Shown: positions 23,409 to 35,280 of the stretch, piece by piece
Layout: each line of letters opens with the position of its first letter
How positions within the stretch are numbered: position 1 is the first letter of the stretch
DNA from: Laccaria trichodermophora
Lineage: Eukaryota; Basidiomycota; Agaricomycetes; Agaricales; Hydnangiaceae
DNA length: 64,000 bases
Direction: 5' to 3'
Assembly: GCA_018417955.1 (NCBI GenBank)
Contig: JACTVC010000004.1
Coordinates: 2,356,001 to 2,420,000, forward strand
Program-made: the position numbers and the translations under genes
Notes under the pieces: model-generated
What the model was told of the DNA's origin: nothing
Database searches by the model: none
Seen by the model: only the letters and a program-made list of their open reading frames with translations

Positions 23409-24038
23409 TCAGATCCAACACTCTATGACACACCTGATGGACGCGGCCCGAACAGGTTTGATCTCGGTATAAGGTGTGTCGATGGAGTACATCAGGTCCA
23501 GGTTGGGCGAACCTTCTGAAATGCGACCGTCCGGGCTCCGAAACCACGCTTCGAGAATGGTGGCTGGAGTGTGCTTTGATGTTCCCTGGAGAAAGTGTTG
23601 CGAGTACTTGGAATGTTGGATCGTGCGGTGTATGTTGACTCCGTGCTCGTCTTTTGTCCGAAAGGTGTAATAGAGGAACTCTCCAAGAGTCCAGTGCGCA
23701 GCATCCAACGCGTCGAATAGACTGTTAAGTTTGTCGTGTTTCGTTTGGCGGGGCGTGTATTGCCGTAGCGTGGCTGGTGTTGCACCTGGAGTGGAACTCA
23801 AAGCTGTACTTGGACGCTTTTTCGATGGACCCGATGATGCGGATGGCAAGTTTTCGTCTTGGTCTTCTCGAGATCGTTTCTTGGTTGTGCGGTGTCGAGA
23901 ATTGCATGGTGTCAATGGAGTTTCGAGGATAGATTGGAGTATGGATGGCGTGGCGTGATTGGATGGTGTTGGAGTAGCTGGCGCGGTCGATCCAAGCCTG
24001 AATGTGGTGAACATCAGTGCGTTCGTGGTGATAAGCAA
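23409..24038 (-). pseudogene. DUF6589-like protein, N-terminal fragment
   Basis: A single 209-codon reading. The N-terminus is low-complexity Ser/Thr/Pro (TPSNHATPSILQSILETPLT, KKRSREDQDENLP). Then comes a compact segment with features I associate with the front of DUF6589 proteins, a large mushroom family of unknown, element-like nature: KLNSLFDALDAAHWTLGEFL, YYTFRTKDEHG, TPATILEAWFRSPDGR and MYSIDTPYTEIKPVRAAS. The conserved remainder that should follow IKPVRA is missing: the frame ends at a stop at 23409 and the flanking DNA shows no continuation. Hence a truncated copy. The family assignment is from memory. Confidence 0.45.
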
Positions 24039-24669
24039 GACTGAAGTCAGGTGGGCACGCGGTGGCTGTGATATATCGCCTTATAAGGCAATAGTTGACA
24101 ACCTTGAATTTGAATGTGGGTACCACGGTTTGATGGGCGCGCGTGAAATCAGACCATATATCACTGTCGACCTCCCTTCCCCTTAAAAGAGACAAACGTG
24201 ATTGGGGAGCTTGCTCCCCTTTGTACGGCTAACCGACTCCAAAATGTAGTTGATGACCTAATCCACAAGTTGAAGTAGTTGGCCGTGTTTACACATTGCA
24301 CAGCATGGACACCCCGTGCGAACTTACTGATATGTGCATGTACAATCACAAAATTGTGGTAAGTGCGTGAAGCAGCAAGCCCTAGGTTTACATTGAACAA
24401 TTATGACATGGATTCACCTGAGTATATATTTTATGGTCAAATATGCTATAACATCTATCAGCAATTTTTGTATAAAAAATAATAATTGACTCAATAAACT
24501 AGGATATATCAAGGTCCCCATCTAGTCTGCGAGGTACTTGCATACAAATTCGTTCTGTTTATAGGGCTGACTACGGGAGACTATCAAAACATGCACATTG
24601 GACGACACTTCAAATTCAATATCTCATTTACTGGACGTTACATCTACATACGTCCCCAGACGCGCACTT

Positions 24670-26870
24670 TACACTCCACTTAAATGTTACGGCCCCAATG
24701 GCCACAGCTTTAATAGATACCGCTGACATGACTCACTTTTCTCAGACGTTGTTGAGTGGGGGTGGAGCTTGCAATGTTGAGGTACGAGGAATGCCAGAAG
24801 ACTGATTACCTGATCAACAACAATTTTAACGCCAACGTTGACTTCAACTGCCATCATCTCGGACACGAACCCCCTTGTTACAGTGAGCGTCGCTTTGACG
24901 TTGTCCTTGACCAACGCCTTCCGACGACAAACACAAGAATCGCGCTCACTGTCGCCCTCTCGGATCTGTCTGTGTGTCCATTCATCTGATTGTCAACAAA
25001 ACTTATGTCGGTCTCTTAGGGGTAACCGAGTACGTGTCTCTCAGATCAATCCAGCCCTCTTCTCGCTGAAGACGTCATCTAGTGCCGCTCAAGTCTCTTG
25101 CTGGCGCATACCGGTCACCGTGCATAATTTCTCCCTTTGTGACGCAATCTCAAGCGGCATATACACTGCCCGTCAACTTGAGGACTAGGGGACGAGTCCA
25201 GAAGATTGCGTCATGGATTTTCACGGTACGCCCACGCTCTATCCCTGTCTAAGTTCTAGTTTGACAATGCGCACATTAGTACCGTACCATCCCCTCGGAC
25301 TCGATTCACGCACGCCATGGATAGGCTCCGGTCTCTACGCCGATGTGCTGAGGACGACTTGCTGCAGACATGAGATTTTGATGAGGTGCAGAGAAGAGGG
25401 TAGTTGTACAGGAACAGGATCAAGGCCAGCGTTCTATCGCAGGTACGAACCTCAATTATTTGACCGATCAATCCATGCTGAGCATCTTTATTTCTAGAGG
25501 GCTGTTTACAAACCCCAGTACCAAGTCTGAGCTATGTTGTCGCTCTGGTTTCTTTTGGTCAGGCGCTAGATCGACGAAGACACGTTCAACGCCCGACGCA
25601 CTCGGCTCTCTACGGCACATTCAATTGCCTTGGACCACCTCCAACACTTAGACTGCTGGGAGACTTCGCGTACGTCCTGTTGGTTTGGGTATGACTCCAA
25701 CACCTCTGGCTTTTGGTGACGAGCTAATTACACTATAGTTTTGCAGGCTCAATGCAGGCCTCAAGTTTACACAAGCAAGCCCACCGTTTTGTATGTGATG
25801 AACCAACGCCGACGCGGGGGGCTATTCTATATGGTGTTAAACCTCTCAGCGGGGACGAGGGGCAACATATTCTGCTTGCAGAGGCCCACCATCATCCAGA
25901 AAAGCACGATTGCACTTCGAAGCAACGGCGACCTCAACCTCCATCGATTCCGCCAACGCTATGCCATAATCTAGCCAGCATTCGGGCTCCTCCGATACAA
26001 GCTTACCTTTCCCGTTGCCAGCTATCCGCCTTTCCAGGAACTCGCATCGGTTTAGCTCCCGCGCTCGAAACTTGGTGTGAGTGTGCATTCAGGGGGGAGG
26101 TTATGGCATCGGGAACACATGACATTCATGCAGTACGTGTCCATTGGGTTCAATCAACTTCGTTTTGCTGATAACCTTCTGTTGTGTGGTTAGTCAAACG
26201 TTGTCGGTTTTTATGGGTCTCGAAGACCTTGCCTTGAACCGTCAGAAGCCCATACTCGTGCAACACATTTCCACATCCAATCACTCTCGAGTGACTTGGG
26301 ATCAAAGAAAACGGAGACGCGGTTCTGGTGGCCACGTCTTGGCCCTCATAAGCGACCGTCTTGTCGCTGAGGTTCAAGGTATGTCTCCTCTATCGTCAAC
26401 TTTCTTCGGAGTTCCTGATTATGCATCTTACAGTTCACCTTGCATGGAATACATCAACTCACGCATTCATCAAAAATGCCATTTGCGCGTAACGAGACGT
26501 CGACGTACGTCCTCTTTTGCTTTGCCTCCTTTCTCCATGACGAGCTAACGGGTTGCGTTTCATAGGTTTGATGACATGTCAGTCGGGCCTGTTCTCCAAA
26601 GCATCCACGTCATACTTGGGAGAACGCCGTCCGACGTCTGCCGGAGGTGAGAGGAACCGGTAAGTACTTGTAGCAGATCGTTCATTGTGATTCCTCGCCG
26701 GACTGACAAAGCTCTTAGCGGCGACGGGCAACAAAACATACAGTGCGCAAAGGGACAACACCGCCATGCACATTTCAGAAAGAGCGAGTGGAGGAGGGCC
26801 ATAACAGCAGTTCTGTCAAAGGGGGTGATCGTGTATAGTGCAGTATATAAACGTAGGCAATACTTTTCTT
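24670..26870 (+). pseudogene. Unassigned spliced gene relic, copy 2
   Basis: Paralogue of 11175-14070, sharing conserved frames (QVSCWRIPVTVHNFSLCDAI, LVPYHPLGLDSRTP, HVLALISDRLVAEVQ and an intron ending TACAG before FTLHGIHQLT). A further frame, FDDMSVGPVLQSIHVILGRT, near 26570-26640 reads like the end of a leucine-rich or F-box type protein. The frames are not continuous. Function unknown. Confidence 0.3.
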
Positions 26871-27042
26871 AAAGTAACGACGAGCATATCAGTTAGAAAG
26901 GAGAGCCATACGGAATGGTGCAATGGGTTGTGACAGAAGCGCAGTGCTAGTGAGCGTTGAACTTTTGAAGGGGTACCTGCTCCCCCAACATCTCTCAAAA
27001 CCCAAGTCCAAACGCTCCTCAACCTCCCAATCAGGATCAAGG

Positions 27043-28820
27043 TCAAACCTCCTCCCAATCACCCTCCCTCGCATCACCTTCCTCACCCACGTTCAGCGTC
27101 AGCGAGCCTGAGATCGTTAGTCCAAGCACCGTCGAGCAGGGCCGGGGGTTCTCCGATTTGGAGGATGAGCTGCGTGTTCGAGAGGCTGGTGGACGGATTG
27201 GTGCACCTGGTGGCAGTTTCCCAATGACAGGAAGGGTGGATTGTGAGATGTGTTGTTGAGCTTGGTCAGAGGCAGACGCGGAGGTACGGCTCAACGAAGA
27301 GTGGTTATGACGCGAATTTGATGTTCATCCATTCGAGTTCGAGTGAGTGCGGCTCTTTGACTTTTGCGCGCGAAGACACCTCCGTCGAGATCGGCATCTT
27401 CGTCGTCTTGCTCGGCAGAAACAAAGCGCCAAATCCTCCTCTCGAATGCTGGGATTGAGAGTGAGTGAGAGGGAGACCCCGACAGAAAGATAGCCGTAGT
27501 CCTACCCCACTGAGACGCCTAAGCAGCGCCAACCCATAACTCCCCTGTAACCCGTCCCCACCGCCGACCACACCAGCCTCCACAAGCCTCTTCATCTCCT
27601 TCCTCGCCGTCCCTCGCCTCCGCCTCGGCTGCTTCAGTCGCTTTGATTTTTTGGATGGTGGATATGTCTGATGGAGCGGCGTCGAGTTCAAAGTTTGGGT
27701 GGTTAGCGTTGTTATAGGCGTGCTGCCACTACTGCTGCGGTGAGGATGGAATAAAGGCGCACCCTCAGCGTCATCGGCGGGGTATTGGATAGGTAGTCGT
27801 CAAAAGACGTCAAACCCGAAGATTCTCATTCCACCCGCCCTCAATAGACTGGGCCGTTCGTTCCCATGCCCCTTTTCTTCCTCCTCCAGCAGGGATTGAA
27901 TTGCAGTATATGCGTCTCCCCCCGTTCATTATCAGAAGAGTCCGCTAGGAGACACTGCTCGTCATCGCGCGGTGGGATGGGGTTGATGGCGGGGTCGTAT
28001 GGCTCTGGCCGTCCATCTGCTGATGATGTCCAGCTGGGCCGTCGATTTGGTGTGTAGACTAACAGAGCAAAGAACAGGACGGGGACAGGGCATGCATAAG
28101 CCCAATGTAATTTGGGCCGTGTTGGTATTGTCATGTGGCAGGAGCGGTTGTTGGGTTGGGAAGCGGAAGGAAATCGAAGGGGATGTGATTGTGATCACCC
28201 TAACGTCGTAAGTTCACCGCCCCTCAAAGGACGTGTTGTTATTGTGCAGGGCTCTGCGTAAAGTGGGTCAGATTCATCCCTTGAATAGCGGGTGAAGCAG
28301 GGCAAACCTCGGAGAAGTATCTGTAGCCCCAGGAAGAGCATGGAATGGGTCCAAGATGGAGGTCGTGTATGTGGGGTAAGGAAGGAGAGCGAGCGTAAGC
28401 TCTGGCCTTGGTTGACAAAAAGGGTACAATGTCGCAAGGGATCTCTGATAGCCGTTGTGCTGTATTGGCGCATTGAAGGTCTGAGTACCGAGGTTTAGCT
28501 CACATTGTTAGAGACGAAACGGCGATACACACCTCGAAAAGGTGGCTGGGGACAGTTCTTCCAATTCTCAATGTATTGAATGTGTCAACCGTACCTCTCC
28601 AAAGGAAAGTGCCGCCAATCTTCGAGGCCTGTTGCAGTCATCAACTCCGAATCCGCAGTGCTGAGATGGTGATCATAAGTTAGACGTGATCGCGTGATCA
28701 TTGAACTATAAAAATAAGTTACTTACTTCATGACCTAGCTCGCTTGATGAGCTGAGGCAACTCGTCGATAGTGCAGGTGCTTGAGCACTTCATTGCTGGC
28801 GGTGAAAAGAGACAACGAGG
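27043..28820 (-). pseudogene. Ser/Arg-rich conserved basidiomycete gene, copy c (degenerate)
   Basis: Opens at about 28134 (MTIPTRPKLHWAYACPVPVL) and keeps NRRPSWTSSADGRPEPYDPA and INPIPP, LLADSSDNERGETH, then loses the RRITLFGFDLF block to frame changes and deletions. A Ser-rich C-terminal part appears at 27305-27691 and 27043-27294. Upstream-exon remnants lie at 28195-28473 (RYSRDESDPLYAEPCTITTR) and near 28780. The breaks differ from those in copies a and b, so the three copies decayed independently. Confidence 0.45.
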
Positions 28821-30050
28821 AATACAAACGTTGGTCAACATCAACGTGAACGTTTTTGTCTTCGACCACCATCATAATCTCCAGCTCGCACATTGCCAAC
28901 CGTTCGCTCGCCTCGGATTCACACTCAGATCTTTCTTACATGTGAGACTCAAGCTGTGGTCGACACTCGCTGAGGTGAGCTCAATCTGTCATTTGGCAAT
29001 TGCTCCTTGATTGTCAACCTAACAGAGGAATTGAGAGATCACGCTCACGCACAAGCTACTAAGCTGGTAAAGGCTTTGGAAAGTCCACCACACGAGGGAT
29101 ATTCGATACGGGATGGGTCTGAGGCAGCAGTACGTATCTATCTCTGTTCATCCAGCTACTTCGCTTATAACCCTCGTATCTCTCCATCAGTGAGGCTATG
29201 TCGGCTCCCTCGCATTCCACAAACGCTTCTCCGCCGTAATCCTCGTCCGCGGATGATTTGAAAACCCTGTCGCCGCAATCAACCACCCCACAAGGGACAT
29301 GAGAGATGGACGGCAAACAGAGAGGGAGTTTGGTTGTAAGTATCATGGCTACGGATGCGAAATTCACGGTACGCGCTCTCTTTCATCAACTTTTTGCAAA
29401 ATGCTCATCACGCGTTTAGGACAACGATCGATGGACCGTAGGTCTTCATGGCGTACCAACTTACTTCTGCGGCGGTCGGCTGCCCTGTGTTTCGTGACGT
29501 CGTCCTCCTTTCGTCCGCATTCAAATCTCAGCACTTCGCGGCACCACCAGCGGCTCACCTCAACGACAACAATCCAGCGGCGATGCGATTCTCCATGTGC
29601 TGTCAAGCTCATGCCGAACCTTGGACCAACTCCAAAACGGCACAACTTACTATCAGCGGTGGAATGAGCAGGATCGGAGCTCTACCCCGGGTGGAGCATT
29701 ACCACGAGAGCATTTGTTGCTCTTGGTACGACATGATTGCTCTCTTTTAACTATGAGCTAATCGATTGGTCTTTGTAGGATCCGTGACGTGGCGCGTGAG
29801 AAACCGAGAGCAGACTTGCGACGCCATCCTTCATAGCCTGCCGCAGGGCTACTCTTCCCTCATTCAGCTAAGGCCCTCTTCGACGTCAAGTATCGTCCTA
29901 CTGCGCACGAAGTATAACCGACGCTCGTGCGGATTAGTGACAACAACACTTGGGCATGGAAAGCCGGGAGGGCAATTCGAGGATGAGTGACAGAAATGGA
30001 ATCAAAGCGACGGGAAACGAGGCGAGGTTCTGCTGGTCGTCATAGACACC
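28800..30050 (+). pseudogene. Unassigned gene divergent to the Ser/Arg-rich gene, copy 2
   Basis: Paralogue of 15950-17160. Exon-like blocks: LVNINVNVFVFDHHHN through LRLKLWSTLAE, a GTGAGC..CAG intron, then ELRDHAHAQATKLVKALESP and PHEGYSIRDGSEAA. Later come NNPAAMRFSMCCQAHAEPWT and KTAQLTISGGMSRIGALPRV. I recognise no family. The best blocks are clean, so a functional gene is possible, but I could not join all exons. Confidence 0.35.
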
Positions 30051-30360
30051 TGGTTTAGGATGCTGGGTTAGGTACGTCCGCTGGTCTTTTCCCTTTCTAT
30101 ATACTTGATATTCTAGTATCGGCTCCAGGCTATATTTGATGTTGTATTGTATATGTGAAATAAAATGCTGCACTCCCTTCTCTTCGTCCCTTTCAGTCCT
30201 TTGGACTACACTGTCTGCTTTTTATTTCTCACACACATCCACTGATCGCGCTTTTTCTGGCGTCTCTTTCCTGAGTTGGCGCCCAGGTACGGCGCTTCTT
30301 GGGTCCAGGCCTCGACCAGGAACATCAGCTGACCCCATGGAGCTGTCCGTTACGCATTTT

Positions 30361-30404
30361 GAAAATTGACGCCGCACCGCATTGCCTCTCTCTTCTGAAC
30401 CACG
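30361..30404 (+). promoter_or_regulatory. Conserved 5' leader of NLR2
   Basis: GAAAATTGACGCCGCACCGC through TCTGAACCACG precedes the ATG and mirrors 17517-17561 before NLR1. Conservation here, against diverged DNA further upstream and a diverged exon 1, argues for a kept promoter/5'UTR segment. Confidence 0.4.
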
Positions 30405-33400
30405 ATGTCTGATCTTAATCGCCCCCGCGAAAATCGTTTGAAAGGAAAGTTCAAGGGATTGCTCGATCGTTTTAAGGGGGTAGATCGCTCACATGATCAA
30501 CGCCCTACCGGTTCGAGGTTCGTGTCGCTGAACCCCATACATACAGATAGCATCCTGACGAAATATAGGTTGATGATTACAAGGGCGCCTGAAGCTACGG
30601 GAGAGCATAGTACCTCTTTGGTGTGTTGACAATGCAAACAAATTCATCGGCTCATTTTGTCTTCGAAAATTCTAGAATGTCATGCAAGGAGCCAACCTTC
30701 ATATGAAGGATTCCACACTCTATGTGGCTCACAATGTGTGTCCGGTGACCCCAGCATTGATGGTTCGAAATATTGATTGGACTTTTTGTGAAGATCAATG
30801 TTCATGAATATGCCAGCAGGGGTCAAGATGATACACTCCTTGTTCCCCAAAGGCCAAATTCAAGTGCTCTATTTACAGGTCGTGAGATTATTCTTCAGAA
30901 GCTGAAGGATCACTTTGCACGTCAAGGTGAAGGGGATAGAGGCAGAAAGTCATTCTTGTTATATGGCATGGGAGGTATTGGAAAAACACAGATTTGTTTG
31001 AAGTTTGTTGAGGAGATGGCTGAAAGGTAAGTTTCCTCAATTTAATATCTCTGATTCTATGACAAGTGCATGCAGATTCTCCCACATTTTCTGGATTGAT
31101 GCTTCTTCTGAAGATACTATTGCTCTTGGTTTGAAGGGTCTTTGTTGTCATCCTGAGGCTAAAGCTGCTAATATCTCTGTGTCCTCTATGTCTGCTCTTA
31201 TCTGGATTGCATCTCTGCAGTGTCAATGGCTGCTGGTGTTTGACAATGCTGATGGTGCACCTGAAGTTGTTGAGAAATTTATTCCACCTGGTTCTCAGGG
31301 CAATATTCTTATTACTAGCAGAAATCCATCTCTTGGGCGTGTCACATCTTATGAAAATTCTCTGGAAGTTGATCAGATGGCTGAAAAGGAAGCCATATCA
31401 CTCTTAGTGAAAGCCAGCAATCTGACTGAGTTGCCAGAAAATGTCTACATCATAGCCCAGCAGATTGTAAATGAGCTCTGCTGTTTGCCTCTGGCTGTTG
31501 ATCAAGCAGGAGCTTCCATTCAAGCTGGTCTCTGTAGGATTAACAATTATCTTGATCATCTCTCTCAACACAGGAAAAAGCTTATGAACCACCCTTTATT
31601 CAGGGGAGCATCTCAGTACAATCGGACAATTTATGAAACCTGGGATTTGTCTTTTAATGAGATTGATTTAAGAGCAAACAAGCAATCTGATGGGCATGGT
31701 AGAGCAGCTGCTCAGGCTGCTATTCTTATTCTTGAAAATGTTGCATTTCTACATCATGAGAATATCAGTGAGGCTGCCTTTAGAAAGGCTGCTATGAAAT
31801 TCTCTAAAGGACATCACAGTAAACTACAACAAAAGGTCAAAACTTGCATCACCCAATTGCTTCAGCTGAGAGAAGATCAGTCTTGCAATCAATTCTTCTT
31901 TTATGAAGGAATCAGAGTTCTTATGTCCTTTTCTTTGATCAAACAAGGCTCAACTGCTTCAGGAATCTATTCCATTCATCCATTGATGCATCAATGGAGT
32001 AGAGATAGGATGTCAATGTCTCAAAAAAGGTGCATGATGCAAGTGGCAAAATTGATCCTTGTAAACTGCATAACAAGAGAGATGACAGCTGAGAACATTG
32101 CATTCAACAGAGTTCTTGTACCACACATCAAAGCCAATTACATGTCAGAGAGAGAAAATGGCTTCAAAAGAGTGTTTGACAATAATGAATATTCCCAATT
32201 TAGTTATCTATTCTGTGAAAATGGAATGTGGAAAGATGCAGAGGATCTTCAGTATGAAATAGTAGAAATCAGGATGAAGGAGCAGGGGAAGAACCATCCA
32301 TCAACACTGACCAGCATGTCAAATCTTGCAAGTACCTATTCAGACCAAGGAAAACATGAGGAGGCTGGGGAGCTGCAGCTGAAAGTCCTGGATCTGGATA
32401 CAAGGGTGTTGGGGCCAGAACATCCTGATACATTGATCAGCATGGCAAATCTTGGAGTCACATATTCATGCCAAGGAAAACATGAGGAGGCTGAGAAGCT
32501 CAAGCTGAAAGTCCTAAATCTGCATACAAGGGTGTTGGGGCCAGAACATCCTGATACATTGATCAGCATGGCAAATCTTGCAGTCACATATTCATGCCAA
32601 GGAAAACATGAGGAGGCTGGGAAGCTCAAGCTGAAAGTCCTAAATCTGCGTACAAGGGTGTTGGGGCCAGAACATCCACATACATTGACCAGCATGAATA
32701 ATCTTGCAGAAACATATTCAGACCAAGGAAAACATGAGGAGGCTGGGAAGCTCAAGCTGAAAGTCCTAAATCTGCGTACAAGGGTGTTGGGGCCAGAACA
32801 TCCTAATACATTGACCAGCATGAATAATCTTGCAGTCACATATTCATGCCAAGGAAAACATGAGGAGGCTGGGAAGCTCAAGCTGAAAGTCCTAAATCTG
32901 TGTACAAGGGTGTTGGGGCCAGAACATCCTGATACATTGAGCAGCATGAATAATCTTGCAGAAACATATTCATGCCAAGGAAAACATGAGGAGGCTGGGA
33001 AGCTCAAGCTGAAAGTCCTAAATCTGTGTACAAGGGTGTTGGGGCCAGAACATCCTGATACATTGAGCAGCATGAATAATCTTGCAGAAACATATTCATG
33101 CCAAGGAAAACATGAGGAGGCTGGGAAGCTCAAGCTGAAAGTCCTAAATCTGTGTACAAGGGTGTTGGGGCCAGAACATCCACAAACATTGACCAGCATG
33201 AATAATCTTGCATGTACCTATTTAGACCAAGGAAAACATGAGGAGGCTGAGGAGCTGGAGTTGAAAGTCCTAAATCTGTATACAAGGGTGTTGGGGCCAG
33301 AACATCCACATACATTGACCAGCATGAATAATCTTGCAAGTACCTATTTATACCAAGGAAAACATGAGGAGGCTGAGGAGCTGAAGTTGAAAGTTCTGGA

Positions 33401-33920
33401 TCAGCGTACAAGGGTGTTGGGGCCAGAACATCCACAAACATTGACCAGCATGAATAATCTTGCATGTACCTATTTAGACCAAGGAAAACATGAGGAGGCT
33501 GAGGAGCTGGAGTTGAAAGTCCTAAATCTGTATACAAGGGTGTTGGGGCCAGAAAATCCACATACATTGACCAGCATGAATAATCTTGCAAGTACCTATT
33601 TATACCAAGGAAAACATGAGGAGGCTGAGGAGCTGAAGTTGAAAGTTCTGGATCAGCGTACAAGGGTGTTGGGGCCAGAACATCCACATACATTGACCAG
33701 CATGGCAAATCTTGCAGCCACATATTCACAACAAGGAAAACACAAGGAGGCTGAGGAGCTGAAGCTGAAAGTTGTGGATCTGCATAAAAGGATCCTGGGG
33801 CCCACACATCCACACACTCTGACCAGCATGGCAAATCTTGCAAGAACATATTCACAGCAAGGGAAATATGAGGAGGCCAAGGCACTGAGGGTGGAGGCTG
33901 AAGTTTCTGTCTCTGAGTGA
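30405..33920 (+). CDS. NLR2: NB-ARC-TPR STAND NTPase, about 1,100 aa
   Basis: Paralogue of NLR1 with the same exon plan: 30405-30517, 30569-30620, 30676-30735, 30794-31026 and 31076-33920. Introns are 49-58 nt and the frame is continuous. The N-terminus (MSDLNRPRENRLKGKFKGLL) is basic and poorly matched to NLR1, but exon 3 keeps VMQGANLHMKDSTLYVAHN. NB-ARC motifs: GREIILQKLKDHF, P-loop GMGGIGKTQ, WLLVFDNAD, ILITSRNP and CCLPLAVDQAG. The C-terminus has twelve full and one shortened 42-aa TPRs, twice the NLR1 number. Family knowledge predicts a cytosolic sensor whose TPRs bind the trigger. No stops or frameshifts are seen, so both genes may be active. Codons in exons 3-5 are CpG-poor compared with exons 1-2. 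Confidence 0.88.
32293..33900 (+). repeat. NLR2 TPR-coding array, 13 units of 126 bp with identical duplicates
   Basis: Units 6 and 7 (about 32926-33177) are identical over 126 bp. Units 8-9 (about 33178-33429) and 10-11 (about 33430-33681) are identical over 252 bp except one C-to-A change that turns HPHTL into NPHTL. The first and last units are more diverged than the middle ones, as expected from unequal crossing-over. Confidence 0.9.
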
Positions 33921-34949
33921 ATAGGTTTGGGCCTCTTTCATTTTTTGCCCCCTAAAGCAGGAAACCAAGGACACTTGTTCCAAGATATAATAAAATATTC
34001 TTACAATGAACCAGACAAAAGCCCATCAAGAATTAAAAACATGTATGATACAAACTTCAGGAAAAAAAATGGTATCCAAATTCCAAATTGTGTTGTTCTG
34101 TGTGAGGAAGAAATAAATAAACTGTTACCATAATGGGGGTCATTTAGAAGAAAAGCTTTCCATTTCAACAGAGCTATGCCCCCCTTACTTTCTCATCAAT
34201 AACATGTAGAATAGAAGAAGACAAAAAAAATTCTGAGATTCTAAAATCCATGAAAGAACAAACAAAAAATGAAAATGTGGCCATGGCAAGGGGGTTCAGG
34301 GATCTGAATGCTGGACTGGGGGTTGGGCAGGTAGGTCAGCTGTAGGCCAAAAAAAAAAAATGGAACCCTCTATGAGATAGTCTTAAATTGGTTTTCCAAG
34401 GTGATTGACAGTATTCCTGCATGTAAAATATCATTGTATAGTACATTATCTCAATACTTTCCATTCCTCCACTGATTCCTACCGGATTCCACAGATTCCA
34501 GAGGATTCCAGGAATTCCAGAGGATTCCAGCCGGAATCCATGGAATCCAGTAGGAATAGCCAGAAAATCTCCTTTTTAATGTGATTGTGCACTTTTTGAG
34601 ACCTCCTGAATTACTTGTGTAATGTAGTCAACCAATCTATCATTCTATTCTATGTTGATAGCTTGATTCTAAAAATTTCTTGTCACACTTAGATTTGAAC
34701 TTAAAAGATTGTAGTATATTCAGTAGAGCTACATATATCTATTCTACAACATTCTGAAGTCACCTTATACCGATAGCTTGATATTCAGAATTCCTTAAAA
34801 ATTTACAAGTCAAATAGAGATCAAGTCTTAATGTATTTCAATTATAACATAAACTTAAAAGATATCTCCTGGTTCAGGATATACTTTAGAAATATATCTT
34901 GGTTGAGAATATAGTGGTTATTTCTTTACTACATTCAGTGTATCCTAAA

Positions 34950-35280
34950 TGAAGGGGGGAGGCACAGGAAAGGGGGTTGGACAAAGAGAAGTACAAGAAA
35001 CAGGGGAGGCACAGGGAAGGGGGGATGGGGGGAAAGATGGGCAAAGAAAGGCACATACACAAGGAAGGGGGAAGGGACAGAAAAGGGGGAGAGAAAAGGA
35101 AGGGGGGATGGACAAGGAAGGGGGAGAGAAAAGGGAGGGAAGGAAGATGGAGATAGGCACAATGAAGGGACAGGGAAGGGGGGAAAAGGGAGGGAACGAA
35201 GATGGACAAGCAGGGGGGCAGGGAAAAGGAAGGGGAGGGAAAAGAAAGGGGAGGGAAAGGAAGGGAGGGAGAAGAAAGGT
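34950..35280 (+). repeat. Purine-rich (GGGAAGG) tract
   Basis: Almost uninterrupted G/A on the plus strand with AAGGGGGGA-type words. It generates long spurious ORFs on both strands. Homologous tracts lie at 42820-43290 (inverted), 46250-46430, 52855-53330 and 55970-56300 (inverted). Confidence 0.8.

Larger units (their letters stand above)
24670..34260. repeat. Large direct duplication, unit 2
   Basis: Partner of 11175-20515. Gene order: unassigned relic, Ser/Arg-rich gene (minus), divergent gene (plus), NLR2 (plus). The unit begins near a GTTACGGCCCCAATGGCCAC block similar to one near 11200. It ends past the NLR2 stop, in a block with AGAGCTATGCCCCCCTTACT and AAATTCTGAGAT words. Confidence 0.7.

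Noticed and set aside
32336..33885. Long antisense ORFs (up to 287 codons) across the NLR TPR arrays
   Set aside because: They exist only because the 126-bp unit is a multiple of three and happens to lack stops on the other strand. The plus strand carries the real protein.
32293..33900. Regular direct repeats as a possible CRISPR array
   Set aside because: The units are contiguous, 126 bp and coding, with no unique spacers, and the genome is eukaryotic.
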